A DNA stretch of 64,000 bases from NCBI RefSeq assembly GCF_013839445.1, contig NZ_JACDIT010000003.1, positions 353,961 through 417,960 on the forward strand, read 5' to 3'. This document shows positions 31,458 through 40,298 of this stretch, piece after piece. The translations under genes were made by a program, and so were the position numbers. Under the pieces are notes generated by a model that searched no databases, had not been told where the DNA came from, and worked only from the letters and a program-made list of their open reading frames with translations. The stretch is from Chthonobacter albigriseus. Its GTDB lineage: Bacteria; Pseudomonadota; Alphaproteobacteria; Rhizobiales; Pleomorphomonadaceae. Position 1 is the first letter of the stretch, and every line of letters starts with the position of its first letter.

Positions 31458-31580
31458 ATGTTTTCCCTGTTCCGCCGTCTCGGCGCTCGCGGCCCCCGTT
31501 TCACCTGGATGCCCGCCGTGGACGTGACGAACCCCCGCATCACCGCGACGCTGCTGGCGCTTTCGCGCGCGTCCCGCTGA
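31458..31580 (+). CDS. Small ORF, 40 residues
   Basis: A 40-residue basic peptide (N-terminus MFSLFRRLGARGPRF) preceded by AAGAAGG five to six nt before the ATG. It ends with an Ala/Leu/Arg-rich helix-prone stretch. I recognise no family. An operator-like palindrome and TATAAG element lie upstream, and a metallophosphoesterase gene starts 70 nt downstream. It could be a real microprotein or the upstream ORF of that transcript; the ribosome site is the main support. Confidence 0.4.
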   Translation: MFSLFRRLGARGPRFTWMPAVDVTNPRITATLLALSRASR

Positions 31581-31650
31581 TCAGGCTTTGGCGGATCGGG
31601 TGAAGAAGGGGTTGTCGGCGTGACCGCTTGGGGCTAGGCCTCAAAACCAC

Positions 31651-32550
31651 ATGGTCCGCCTCGTCCACCTCTCCGATCCGCATCTCGGCCCGCTGCCGCA
31701 AGCCTCCGTCTCCGACCTCGCGTCGAAGCGCATCCTTGGCTACATCAATTGGCACCGCAATCGCGCCATCGCGATGCGGGGCGACTTGCTGTCGCGCCTC
31801 GTCGAGGCGGTGCGCGCCGAGGAACCGGACCATGTCGCCGTAACGGGCGACCTCGTCAACATCGCCCTGCCCGCCGAGCTGGAACCCGCCCGCCGCTTCC
31901 TTGAGACGATCGGGCCCGGCGCCGACGTCAGCGTGGTGCCCGGCAACCACGACGCCTATGTGCCGGGCGCCGTCGCCAAGGCAACCGAAGCCTGGCGCGC
32001 CTACATGCAGGGCGACCACGATCCCGGGGCGCCGAGCTGGCCCTTCGTGCGCCGTCGCGGCGACCTGGCGATCATCGGTGTCTCCACCGCGCGCGCCTCC
32101 GCGCCCTTCATGGCGACCGGCCACGTCTCGGTGCGCCAGGCGACGTTGCTCGCCGACAAGCTCCGCGCGCTCCGCCACGAGGGCCTGTTCCGCGTGGTGC
32201 TGATCCACCATCCCCCGATCCGCGGCTCGACCGACTGGCACAAGCGCCTGATCGGCGGCAGCCGCGTGCGCGCCGCCGTGCGCGCCGAGGGCGCCGAACT
32301 CGTGCTGCACGGACATACGCATCTCGCCACGCGCCTGGAACTGGACGGCCCGCACGGCGCCGTGCCTGTGATCGGCGTGCCGTCCGCCAGCCAGGAGCCG
32401 GGCGGCCACCTGCCCGGCGCGGGGTTCAACGTCTTCGAGATCGACCGCACGAACCGCGGTTGGCAGCTGATGATGCGCGCGCGTCAGGCGCTCCATCCGG
32501 GCGGCTCGTTCGAAGAAACCGAGGAGATCGTCTGGACGCTCCCAGCCTGA
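31651..32550 (+). CDS. Calcineurin-like metallophosphoesterase
   Basis: A 299-residue dinuclear-metal phosphoesterase. The five family motifs are present in order: SDPHLG (residue ~8), TGDLVN (~65), GNHDAY (~97), IHHPP (~189) and HGHTHLA (~224). The layout resembles CpdA/Icc-type cAMP phosphodiesterases, but class assignment at that level is uncertain. No signal peptide is present, so it is cytosolic. It is preceded by a possible 40-residue ORF and convergent with the gene at 32565-33287. Confidence 0.9.
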   Translation: MVRLVHLSDPHLGPLPQASVSDLASKRILGYINWHRNRAIAMRGDLLSRLVEAVRAEEPDHVAVTGDLVNIALPAELEPARRFLETIGPGADVSVVPGNHDAYVPGAVAKATEAWRAYMQGDHDPGAPSWPFVRRRGDLAIIGVSTARASAPFMATGHVSVRQATLLADKLRALRHEGLFRVVLIHHPPIRGSTDWHKRLIGGSRVRAAVRAEGAELVLHGHTHLATRLELDGPHGAVPVIGVPSASQEPGGHLPGAGFNVFEIDRTNRGWQLMMRARQALHPGGSFEETEEIVWTLPA

Positions 32551-32564
32551 GGCGGTTCGCCCCT

Positions 32565-33287
32565 TTATGGCGCGGCGTGGAACCAGGCGTATGCGAGGAT
32601 GGCGAAAGCCCCCGCCGGCATGCCAAGGATGAAGGCCACCAACATCCAGAACAAGGTCGACCCGCGGCTCCGGCCCTGGGGGTGATCATCCTCCGTCGGC
32701 GGGAAGTTGGGGACGGTGCCGCCGTAGCCGCGCTGCGAAGCGGCCGCCCCGACCGGCGCGAGCGCCTGGGCCGGCGCCGGCGCCGTGGCAGGCGACGCCG
32801 TTGCCGTTTCGGCGGCGGGCTGGCTGCCGCCGCTGCCGGCGATCACCGTCCGCAGCCGGGCCACCAGCAGCTCGCCCTCCTGGATCTGCTCGCGCTCCAC
32901 CGTCTTTTCCGCGACATACTCCGTCACCGCGTCGGCCATCGCCTCCGGGTCGGGCGTCTCGCGGATCACGACCCGGCCGAGCCGGGTGTCCTTCAGGAAG
33001 CGGTAGGTCCGCCGGTCGCGCCCGATCACCACGTGGCTGGTCGGGTCGACCCACAGCCGCGGCTGCATGCCCCCGCCGATCTCGCAGATGAAGAAATCGT
33101 CGTCGAGCGGAATGTCCTTGAACACCGGTTCCAGAGCTTCGGCGAGAGCCGCGAGCCGGGCGCGCTCGGCGTCCTGCAGGTCGCTCACCGCGTCCATCCG
33201 CTCCGATTCGGCGATCCGCACACGGCGGACGGCGTCGGACAGGCGGCGCACCTTGGGATTCGTCTGATCGTTACGCGACTCGGTCAT
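32565..33287 (-). CDS. Tail-anchored hypothetical protein
   Basis: A 240-residue protein. Residues 1-130 are a charged, helical cytosolic part containing the recognisable segment DDFFICEIGGGMQPRLWVD; 130-200 is an Ala/Pro-rich linker; residues ~213-235 form one C-terminal membrane helix. The ATG at 33287 follows GAGGG; the frame upstream to 33374 is not required. It resembles uncharacterised Rhizobiales proteins in layout, but I cannot name a family. It may tether an activity to the inner membrane; nothing in the sequence shows catalysis. Confidence 0.7.
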   Translation of the reverse strand: MTESRNDQTNPKVRRLSDAVRRVRIAESERMDAVSDLQDAERARLAALAEALEPVFKDIPLDDDFFICEIGGGMQPRLWVDPTSHVVIGRDRRTYRFLKDTRLGRVVIRETPDPEAMADAVTEYVAEKTVEREQIQEGELLVARLRTVIAGSGGSQPAAETATASPATAPAPAQALAPVGAAASQRGYGGTVPNFPPTEDDHPQGRSRGSTLFWMLVAFILGMPAGAFAILAYAWFHAAP

Positions 33288-33425
33288 ATCGACGCCCTCG
33301 ACAATGGGTGCGGCCAGACGCCGGAAAACGGCGCCGATTTCCGGTCGGACGACCAGCGCGGCCAACACCCGCACATGAATTTACGATAGATTAACCGAAA
33401 CCATGGGGCGAGGGGGAGACGGAAG

Positions 33426-33902
33426 ATGGGTTATCTCGCGGAAAGTGCTCGCCGGGTCCAGGCCGCCGCCTCTGACCTCGGCCTCGCCATCGAGATCCGC
33501 ACGATGGCGGAGAGCACCCGCACGGCCGAGGATGCCGCCCGCGCCTGCGGCACCACCGTGGACCGGATCGTCAAGTCGCTGGTCTACCGCGGCGCGACCA
33601 CAGGAAGTCCCTGGCTGCTGCTGGTATCCGGCCGCAACCGCGTCGATGAGCCGGCGATGACCTCCCGGCTCGGCGAAGGCCTGATCCGCCCCGATGCCGG
33701 CGAGGTGCGAGCGCTGACCGGCTTTGCGATCGGCGGCATCCCGCCCTTCGGCCACGCCAGCCGCATGGAGGTCTACATGGACGAGGACCTGCTCGCCCAC
33801 CCGACGGTCTGGGCCGCCGCCGGCACGCCGCATGCGGTGTTCGAGGTGGCGCCGATGCAACTGGCGACCGCGCTCAACGCGCGGACCGGCCCGGTGCGCT
33901 GA
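33426..33902 (+). CDS. YbaK/ProX-type aminoacyl-tRNA deacylase
   Basis: A 158-residue free-standing editing domain that hydrolyses misacylated tRNA, such as Cys-tRNA-Pro or Ala-tRNA-Pro. The fold signatures are TAEDAARACGTTVDRIVKSLVY (residues ~33-54), the central KSL lysine region, and GFAIGGIPPFGH near residue 100 that forms the substrate pocket. The start ATG lies about 24 nt into a GGGGGAGACGGAAG-rich leader. It is alone on the plus strand. Which misacyl-tRNA it prefers cannot be told from the sequence. Confidence 0.88.
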   Translation: MGYLAESARRVQAAASDLGLAIEIRTMAESTRTAEDAARACGTTVDRIVKSLVYRGATTGSPWLLLVSGRNRVDEPAMTSRLGEGLIRPDAGEVRALTGFAIGGIPPFGHASRMEVYMDEDLLAHPTVWAAAGTPHAVFEVAPMQLATALNARTGPVR

Positions 33903-33936
33903 AACCGGTGGGCCGAGGCCTGAGGGCTGGATGAGG

Positions 33937-34698
33937 TCAGCGCTTGTCCTGCCGCGCGACCACCTCGGCGAGGTCGTTGCGGGCCGACACCACGGCGGCC
34001 GTCACCGCGGCGCGGGCCGCATCCGGCTCCCTGTCGCGGACGGCCTCGAAGATCGGCGTGTGCCGCGCCACCATCTCCATCCGGCTCGTCGGCATCAGCA
34101 CGCCGGGCACGGATTCGATCCGCTGCGCCTCGATCTTCAGCGTGACCTTGAGGACGGACTCGATCAGCGTCCCGAACGAGCGGAGCAGCGGATTGCAGGC
34201 CGCATCGAGCAGAGCCTCGTGGAACTGCAGGATGGCGTCGCTCAGCCCGTCGCCGGAGTGTGCGCGCTGGATCTGCTGGAGGGCCGCATGCAGGGCGCGC
34301 AGTTGCTTGTCCGAACGCCGTTCTGCTGCCAGCGCGGCAGCTTGCGGCTCGATCAGCGAGCGCATCTCGAACACGGCTTTCATGAAGCCTTCGTCAACGA
34401 TGTCGCGGACGTGCCAGCCCAGAACATCCTGGTCCAGCATGTTCCACTGCCCCCGCATCCGCACCCGCGTGCCGATCTTCGGACGCGAGGTGGTCATGCC
34501 CTTCGCGGCAAGAATCCGGAACGCCTCGCGCACTGCGGTCCGCGACACGCCGTAGCGTTCCGCCAGCACCATCTCCGTGGGCAGCAGATCACCTTCCCGG
34601 TAGTCGCCCCGGGCAATCTGTACGCCGATGTCGAAGGCGATTTGCTCGTGAAGATTGCGCCGCCCGCGTCCAGCTGGCTTTCCGTCGGAAACGTACAT
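33937..34698 (-). CDS. GntR/FadR-family transcriptional regulator
   Basis: A 253-residue repressor or activator with an N-terminal winged helix (residues ~20-85, LLPTEMVLAERYGVSRTAVREA) and a C-terminal FCD ligand-binding domain (~100-240). FCD members typically sense sugar acids or short organic acids through a metal site. The ATG at 34698 (MYVSDGKPAG) gives the usual N-terminus; the frame extends upstream to 34866 without cause. A Gfo/Idh oxidoreductase lies 390 nt upstream on the same strand, and the AT-richer gap probably holds the regulator's own operator. Confidence 0.88.
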   Translation of the reverse strand: MYVSDGKPAGRGRRNLHEQIAFDIGVQIARGDYREGDLLPTEMVLAERYGVSRTAVREAFRILAAKGMTTSRPKIGTRVRMRGQWNMLDQDVLGWHVRDIVDEGFMKAVFEMRSLIEPQAAALAAERRSDKQLRALHAALQQIQRAHSGDGLSDAILQFHEALLDAACNPLLRSFGTLIESVLKVTLKIEAQRIESVPGVLMPTSRMEMVARHTPIFEAVRDREPDAARAAVTAAVVSARNDLAEVVARQDKR

Positions 34699-35088
34699 TG
34701 GGGCGGGTCGGGCTCCTGATTGCCAACGGAAGATGTGCTGTTCGGTCAGCAAACCACAGGGATGGGAAACCATCTGCGGAATCGCTTGTCGCGTACCTTT
34801 GTTGACACTGGAAAATATAGGAGCATGGGGAAATTGCAATCGTGTCACCGAGCCAATTTGTGGCATTCGGGATCGATACTCGGTAAGGTTTTGGCCTCAC
34901 GCTCGCTTGAGCGGCAAATTCAGGAAGTAATCCTACAAACGCCGACGCTCCTGGCGCGCGCAAACGCTGCCAGACGCCGCCGGCAATGCTGCGCGCAATC
35001 ACATGCAAAAGTTCTTATAGATTGAAAACACTTGCAGTTCGAAGCTTTGTTTTGAGACCGGTCGATCGGAGCAGCCTCACCCGAACGG
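34699..35088. other. AT-richer intergenic region upstream of the GntR regulator
   Basis: About 390 nt of clearly lower GC than its surroundings, with no plausible gene. It contains A/T-rich promoter-like stretches around 34795-34830 (TATATT on the minus strand), fitting a promoter for the GntR gene. The composition could reflect either regulation or a transferred segment. Confidence 0.5.
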
Positions 35089-36108
35089 TCACGCCCGCGA
35101 CATAACGTCGATCCAACCGCCGCTGCTCTCGGACGCGAAGATCGCATCCAATGTGCGGTTCATGACAAGGGAATCCGCAACCCCGTAGGCAAGCGGTTCC
35201 ACCCCCCGGACGGCCTTGGCGAAGGCTTCGCCCTGCAGGCCATACTGGTCGGAAGGCGCGAAGCGGATTTCCTCCGCAGAGGCATCGCCGAGCGCTTTTC
35301 CGCTGTCGATGCGGATGACGGTCTCCTCCATCTGCGGCGCGTTGAAGGGGATCAGGATCTCGATCCGGCCCTCGGTACCGACGATCGTGACCCGCTGGTG
35401 CGGCGAGCACTGCGTTCCGACCGTGAAGGTCAGATGCCGCCCGCCGCCGAAGTCGATCAGGGCCGAGGTCAGCACGTCCGTCCGGAATACCGCGTCACGC
35501 TCCACCAGGGAGACCACCCGCACCGGATCGGCGTCGAGCACGAAGCGCGACACCACGATCGGATAGCAGCCGATGTCGAGCGCCGCCCCGCCGCCGGTTT
35601 CCGGCTTGTTGCGGATGTTGTCGGGATCGACGTTCTTGTAGGAGAACCAGGACTGCACGCCCACCGGCGTCCCGATCCGTCCGGAACGGACCAGGTCGCG
35701 CGCGGCGATCCATTGCGGATGGTAGCGCACCATGAAGGCTTCCGCCCAGATGATGCCGGCCGGAAGCGCGGAAAGCCGCGCCACGTCCGCCCCGTTCATG
35801 CCGGCCGGCTTCTCGCAGAGCACGTGCTTGCCGGCCCGCGCCGCCTGCAGCGACAGATCCACGTGGCTGTCGTTGGGCGTCGGGATGTACACCGCCTCGA
35901 TGGTGGGATCGGCGAACAGCGCCTCGTAGGACCCGTGCGCGACCGGTATGCCGAGCGCATCCGCCGTCGCGCGCGCCTTGGCCGCATCGCGCGAGGCGAT
36001 CGCGGCGACCTCAACGAAGGGCGTCGTTCTGAAACCCGGGATCACCTTCTCGCGCGCGATCCTGGCGGTGGACACGACGCCGAAGCGAACGGGACGGATG
36101 TCGGACAT
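35089..36108 (-). CDS. Gfo/Idh/MocA family oxidoreductase
   Basis: A 339-residue NAD(P)-dependent dehydrogenase of the Gfo/Idh/MocA family, acting on sugars or inositol-like polyols. It has the N-terminal Rossmann start RFGVVSTARIA (residues ~8-18), the cofactor-region motif GKHVLCEKPAG near residue 93 with the catalytic-lysine EKP, and a C-terminal beta-sheet domain. It sits between a GntR regulator and a glycosyltransferase/ROK kinase pair, all on the minus strand, which suggests carbohydrate metabolism. The substrate is unknown. Confidence 0.9.
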   Translation of the reverse strand: MSDIRPVRFGVVSTARIAREKVIPGFRTTPFVEVAAIASRDAAKARATADALGIPVAHGSYEALFADPTIEAVYIPTPNDSHVDLSLQAARAGKHVLCEKPAGMNGADVARLSALPAGIIWAEAFMVRYHPQWIAARDLVRSGRIGTPVGVQSWFSYKNVDPDNIRNKPETGGGAALDIGCYPIVVSRFVLDADPVRVVSLVERDAVFRTDVLTSALIDFGGGRHLTFTVGTQCSPHQRVTIVGTEGRIEILIPFNAPQMEETVIRIDSGKALGDASAEEIRFAPSDQYGLQGEAFAKAVRGVEPLAYGVADSLVMNRTLDAIFASESSGGWIDVMSRA

Positions 36109-36204
36109 GGGGCGCTCTCCGGAGGTTTCTGGTTGCCGCTAGGGCTAGCGCGAAAATCCGGTGCGGCCAATGGGCAGTTCATGCGCCGCCGAGGCCGGTC
36201 CGGA

Positions 36205-36996
36205 TCACCGTCCGGGCAGGTAGAGGCGATCGCCCCAGCCGCGTGGATCCTCGCTTCGCCCGAGCGCGTCCGGCCCCATCCAGCGCCTGGAGAAGAGCTG
36301 GAGGTTGCGCTGCTTGTAGTCGCCCCAGCGCCGCGTCAGGTCCGCGTTCTTGGCCTCGTTCACCCGCCCGGCGCTGCCGAGGTAGCCATGCAGCACCGGA
36401 ATGTCGATGTGGATCTGCGAAAAGCCGAGCCGCTCGTAGCGGAGCGCCATGTCCGCGTCCTCCCAGTAGGCCGGCTCGAAGGCTTCGTCGAAGAGGCCCG
36501 CAGTCTCCACCGCCGACGCGCGCATGATCGCGACAGCGCCGGTGATGAAAAGGTAGTCGCCCGCCGCGGCCTGCTCGCGCGTCGCCTGGACGTAGCGCTG
36601 GCCGTCCAGCCGATAGGCATAGGGCCCGCCCAGCGCCGCCGTGGGGTTCGCCTCCATCGCCTCGACCATCCGGTCGGCCCAGCCGGCCTCCCCGAACAGG
36701 GCATCGCTGTTGACGGTGATGAAGTAGTCGAACGGCCCGGCGGCAAGCGCAGCCCGGTAGTTGTCGTTGTGCCCCGGTCCGTAGCCGATGTTGTCGGCCC
36801 GCAGGCGCGCCGAGAAGCCCGCGCGTCCGGGCACGAACTCCTTGAGCAAAGCCACCGTGTCCGGACCCGACCCCTGGTCGAGGATCATCACCGACATGTT
36901 CCGGCCGGGCACCGCCCAGGTCAGGTTGAGGAGAAGGTTGCGCGTGTAGTGGAGCGAGTCCCAGGTCAGGATGCTGATGACGGTGCGCGGGCGCAT
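36205..36996 (-). CDS. Family 2-type glycosyltransferase
   Basis: A 263-residue GT-A fold glycosyltransferase without membrane helices. The N-terminus RTVISILTWDSLHYTRNLL is typical, followed by a YFITVNSDALFGE segment near residue 92, which gives the donor-binding acidic motif, and an AYWEDADMALRYERLGF segment near residue 180 that fits the catalytic ED site. It follows a ROK sugar kinase by 94 nt. The acceptor, such as a surface polysaccharide or protein, cannot be told. Confidence 0.85.
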   Translation of the reverse strand: MRPRTVISILTWDSLHYTRNLLLNLTWAVPGRNMSVMILDQGSGPDTVALLKEFVPGRAGFSARLRADNIGYGPGHNDNYRAALAAGPFDYFITVNSDALFGEAGWADRMVEAMEANPTAALGGPYAYRLDGQRYVQATREQAAAGDYLFITGAVAIMRASAVETAGLFDEAFEPAYWEDADMALRYERLGFSQIHIDIPVLHGYLGSAGRVNEAKNADLTRRWGDYKQRNLQLFSRRWMGPDALGRSEDPRGWGDRLYLPGR

Positions 36997-37090
36997 GGTC
37001 TCGGACTGCCGATTGAAGCTTCGGCAATCCTTAGGCTGGAGAGCGTTAAGAACCCGATAACCATGTTGGCCCGCACTGCCCTGCGGCCGG

Positions 37091-37987
37091 TCAGTCCTTC
37101 CAGAGCCAAGCCGCGCCGCGCACGCCGGAGCTGTCCCCGAATTTGGCCTTCCGGATCGGCGTCTCCACGCTGTCGGAGAAGACGTAGGGCGTCATCAGCC
37201 GAGGCAGGTCGTCGTAGAGCTCGTCGACGTTGGACATGCCGCCGCCGAGCACGAACACGTCCGGGTCGAGGATGTCGATGATGAGCGCCAGCGAGCGCGC
37301 CAGCCGGTCGGCATAGCGCCCGTAGCTGGCCTTGGCGTCCGGATCGTCCGCGCGCATCTTGGCCACGATCTCGCGCCCGGAAAGGCGTGTGCCTGTCGCT
37401 CGCTCGTAGTCGTCCTGGAACCCGGTGCCGGAACAGTACATCTCCAGGCAGCCGGTCCGCCCGCACCAGCATTTCGGGCCGGGATACTCGCCCTCCTTGG
37501 GCCACGGCAGGGAATAGTGGCCGATCTCGCCGCCAAGCCCCTGAAAGCCGTTATGCGGCCGCCCGTCGATGGCGATGCCGGACCCGTGGCCGGTGCCGAT
37601 GATGATGCCGTGCACCACGTGGCACCCGGCCCCTGCCCCGTCCACCGCCTCCGAGACGGCCAGGCAGTTGGCGTCGTTGGACAGCCGCACCGGCCGGCCG
37701 AGCGCCTGCTCCAGGTCGCGGCCGAGCGGCTTGCCGTTCAGCCACCACGAGTTCGCATTGCGGATCAGCCCGGTCTTCGGATTGGGACTGCCGGGGATGC
37801 CGAGACCGACATGTCCGGTGAGACCGGTCGCCTGTTCGGCATGGCCCACCAGGTCGACAACGGCGCGGATCGAGCCCTCGTAGTCTTCCCGCGGCGTCGG
37901 GATACGGTGCCGGACCAGCTCCTGCCCCTGATCGGACAGACCGATCACCTCCATCTTGGTCCCGCCCCAGTCGATCCCGATCAGCAT
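37091..37987 (-). CDS. ROK-family sugar kinase
   Basis: A 298-residue ROK kinase: N-terminal phosphate-1 motif GIDWGGTKMEVIGL (residues 4-17), the catalytic region GIPGSPNPKTG and LSNDANCLAVSEA (residue ~110, Asp as base), and the zinc motif GPKCWCGRTGCLE near residue 170. This set fits fructokinase- or N-acetylglucosamine-kinase-like members and not ROK repressors, since no helix-turn-helix precedes it. The ATG at 37987 is used because the frame further upstream adds only a spurious tail. It heads a possible operon with the glycosyltransferase gene. Confidence 0.9.
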   Translation of the reverse strand: MLIGIDWGGTKMEVIGLSDQGQELVRHRIPTPREDYEGSIRAVVDLVGHAEQATGLTGHVGLGIPGSPNPKTGLIRNANSWWLNGKPLGRDLEQALGRPVRLSNDANCLAVSEAVDGAGAGCHVVHGIIIGTGHGSGIAIDGRPHNGFQGLGGEIGHYSLPWPKEGEYPGPKCWCGRTGCLEMYCSGTGFQDDYERATGTRLSGREIVAKMRADDPDAKASYGRYADRLARSLALIIDILDPDVFVLGGGMSNVDELYDDLPRLMTPYVFSDSVETPIRKAKFGDSSGVRGAAWLWKD

Positions 37988-38040
37988 CCCGTCCTCCGCT
38001 CCTCGCGACGCGAAAGGACTAGCGAGGAACGGTCGAAAGA

Positions 38041-38056
38041 GCAACTGTAACGTTGC
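38041..38056. promoter_or_regulatory. Inverted repeat upstream of ROK kinase
   Basis: GCAAC-TGTAAC-GTTGC forms a perfect 5-bp-arm inverted repeat 54 nt before the ROK start, and TGTAACG recurs at 38090-38096. It could be an operator. No adjacent regulator clearly matches it. Confidence 0.3.
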
Positions 38057-38128
38057 AGAAATTCGGGAGAGCCGCCCCGCGGCGCGCTGTGTAACGGTCC
38101 GCGGAGGCCCGATCGAGGTGGGAGCCGG

Positions 38129-39085
38129 TCAGCCGCGCAGCACCTTCAGCGACTTCGGTTGGACGCGAAAGGTCAGCGTCGGTGGCAGCCGGCGCAGTTC
38201 GCCGTCGATCGACACCTTGAGGTGGCGCCTGTGACTGGCGACGGTGAGGTTGCGCACCGGCTGGACCTCCAGGCGCGAGTTGGACCGCCAGCGACCGAGT
38301 GCGGCGGTGATCGCGGCGAGCACGAAGTCCCATCGCCCCCGCGCCGGCAGCAGCACCACGTCGAGATCGCCGAGCGTGAGGTCTTCGGCATGGGGGAAGT
38401 CGCCGAACCCCTCGCGAAACGACCCGACGGTGACCGCCACCTGGAAGTATCGCGCCTTGATCCGCTGTAGGTCGCCGCCGAAGGAAAGCGGCACCTGCTC
38501 CAGGCTGCGCAGCGTGCGGCCCCAAACCCTCAGCGAGGCGAGCATCTTGCCGATCCGCGAGCCGTAGGGCATCGCCTCCCGCACTTCGATGAAGTGCGGG
38601 TGGGCGCCGAAGCTGACGTGGTGGAGGAAGACATGCTCGCGGCCGAGGCCGTCGGTCATGGAGCCGGTGTCCACGGCCTCGATCCTGGCCGAGGCGAGCG
38701 CCGCCAGAGCGGCGTCGAACCCGACAGGGATGCGCAGCGAGCGGGCGAAGAGATTGAAGGTGCCGAGCGGGATGACGCCCATCGTCTTGCCGCTTCCGAC
38801 GAAGACCTGCCCGGCGCTGGAGATGGACCCGTCGCCGCCGCCGACGATCACGGTATCGATGTCAGGGCGGTCGGCGAACGCCTGAAGCGTGCGCATCCAG
38901 GCGCGCGGCTCGACGAAGACGATCTCCTGCAGCGTTCCGATCGGTTCCACGGCCTCGCGGATCCGGTCCTTCAGCATGCGCCGGTCGGAGGCGCGCGCCG
39001 CCCCGGCCTTGGCATTGATCGCCACAGCGATCCGGCCGACGCCTTCGGCCGCGCCGCGTTCCACATCCGCCTCGACGATCGTCAT
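38129..39085 (-). CDS. Diacylglycerol kinase-like (DAGK catalytic) protein
   Basis: A 318-residue soluble lipid kinase of the DagK/YegS/BmrU family. The core motif is VIVGGGDGSISSAG near residues 77-90, followed by LGTFNLFARSLRI near residue 105. The Ala/Arg-rich start (MTIVEADVERG) at 39085 is preferred to the frame extending to 39235. It could phosphorylate diacylglycerol or act on another lipid, since this family includes sphingosine-type and lipid-regulated members. It lies between the ROK kinase and phyR on the same strand. Confidence 0.88.
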   Translation of the reverse strand: MTIVEADVERGAAEGVGRIAVAINAKAGAARASDRRMLKDRIREAVEPIGTLQEIVFVEPRAWMRTLQAFADRPDIDTVIVGGGDGSISSAGQVFVGSGKTMGVIPLGTFNLFARSLRIPVGFDAALAALASARIEAVDTGSMTDGLGREHVFLHHVSFGAHPHFIEVREAMPYGSRIGKMLASLRVWGRTLRSLEQVPLSFGGDLQRIKARYFQVAVTVGSFREGFGDFPHAEDLTLGDLDVVLLPARGRWDFVLAAITAALGRWRSNSRLEVQPVRNLTVASHRRHLKVSIDGELRRLPPTLTFRVQPKSLKVLRG

Positions 39086-39197
39086 GAACCCGTCCGCTCG
39101 TAAAAAGGGCGCCGAAGCCCGCGCCCCGACGCCCTCAGGTGGAGAGATGGAGACCGGGCGGACCGCGATCAAGGGCGGCCCGCACAGCCTGGTTGGA

Positions 39198-39998
39198 TCA
39201 GGCGATCGAGGCTTGCCGCGTGTCGCGGGCGGCATCCCTGAAGAACAGCGCCTGGCTGACCACGGCCTTGACCATGTCCTGCCGGAACGGCTTGGTGATC
39301 AGGAAGGCCGGCTCCGGCCGTTCGCCCGTCAACAGGCGCTCCGGATAGGCGGTGATGAACACCACCGGCACGGAGAGGCCGGGCAGGATCTCGTTCACGG
39401 CGTCCAGGCCGGACGAGCCGTCGGCGAGTTGGATGTCGGCGAGGATCAGGCCGGGACGCTTGGAGTTTGCGATCGAAACCGCCTCCTTGTGGGTGCGGGC
39501 GTTGCCGACGACCGTGTGGCCGAGGCTCTCCACCAGCATCTCCAGGTCCATGGCGATGATCGGCTCGTCCTCGATGATCAGCACGTCGGTGGCGACCTGG
39601 CCGGCGATCTCGCGCCCGGCTTCCTCGATGAGCGCCATCACGTCGCCCTCCGAGGTGCCGAGGATGGTCGCGGCTTCGGCAACGGAGAAGCCCTCCACCG
39701 TCGTCAGCAGGAACGCCTGCCGAGGCTGGGGCGTTAGGGCTTCGACGGCGCGCATCCCGGTGCCTGGCTGTTCGTGCGGATCCTCGGCGTTGACCGCCAC
39801 GGAGTTCCAGATCTGCGAGAACACCATGTAGAGGGCGACCCGGGCGGGAAGCGACCGATCGAACGATTCCGGCGAGGCGACGAGCGCTTCGAGAACCGCG
39901 ATGACGTAGGCGTCTCCGCTGGTTTGTGTTCCGTTGAGGGCGCGCGCGTAACGGCGCAGGTAGGGCAGGTGCGGGGCGATGGTCTCGGAAAGCGACAT
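39198..39998 (-). CDS. phyR: General stress response anti-anti-sigma regulator PhyR
   Basis: The 266-residue PhyR: residues 1-135 are a sigma-like (EcfG-mimicking) domain, from SETIAPHLPYLRRYARAL to TVEGFSVAEAATILG, and residues 140-260 are a response-regulator receiver domain with LIIEDEP and the acceptor Asp in LILADIQLADG near residue 190. On phosphorylation, the sigma-like domain captures NepR and frees EcfG. The start at 39998 fits the family; the frame upstream to 40319 does not. It is transcribed divergently from nepR-ecfG, and a perfect EcfG promoter lies upstream, giving positive feedback. Confidence 0.96.
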   Translation of the reverse strand: MSLSETIAPHLPYLRRYARALNGTQTSGDAYVIAVLEALVASPESFDRSLPARVALYMVFSQIWNSVAVNAEDPHEQPGTGMRAVEALTPQPRQAFLLTTVEGFSVAEAATILGTSEGDVMALIEEAGREIAGQVATDVLIIEDEPIIAMDLEMLVESLGHTVVGNARTHKEAVSIANSKRPGLILADIQLADGSSGLDAVNEILPGLSVPVVFITAYPERLLTGERPEPAFLITKPFRQDMVKAVVSQALFFRDAARDTRQASIA

Positions 39999-40077
39999 TC
40001 GGACAGCGGCTCCTGTCGATGCTGATGATCGATCTTTTGCGGCATGCGGCCAGCGGGCGCATGAACACCCGAGAGTC

Positions 40078-40102
40078 AACGCAAGGCCCTCGGTTTGGTT
40101 CC
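40078..40102 (-). promoter_or_regulatory. EcfG-type promoter of phyR
   Basis: On the minus strand GGAAC (40102-40098) is followed after exactly 16 nt by CGTT (40081-40078). This is a perfect match to the EcfG consensus, about 80 nt before the phyR start. Confidence 0.85.
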
Positions 40103-40194
40103 CTCGCCCACTGCCTCGGCATGAAAAAGACGCCAACGGCAAACTTACGTAATACAACATCGAGAGGAAAATCGAGCTTGTGCGAATCCACAGG

Positions 40195-40219
40195 GGAACC
40201 GGATTGACGCCGCAGCGTT
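40195..40219 (+). promoter_or_regulatory. EcfG-type promoter of nepR-ecfG
   Basis: GGAAC (40195-40199), 16 nt, CGTT (40216-40219): a perfect EcfG consensus on the plus strand, 80 nt before the nepR start. It would make nepR-ecfG autoregulated. Confidence 0.87.
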
Positions 40220-40298
40220 CTGGATTCCGATCGATCGAATTCGGACGCGCGGTTGAACCGGCGCCAATGGACACTACCGACCGCGAAGGAAGAGACCT

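Noticed and set aside
38026..38054. GGAAC and CGTT upstream of the ROK gene
   Set aside because: The spacing is 20 nt and the orientation does not point to a gene start, so it does not fit the EcfG promoter.
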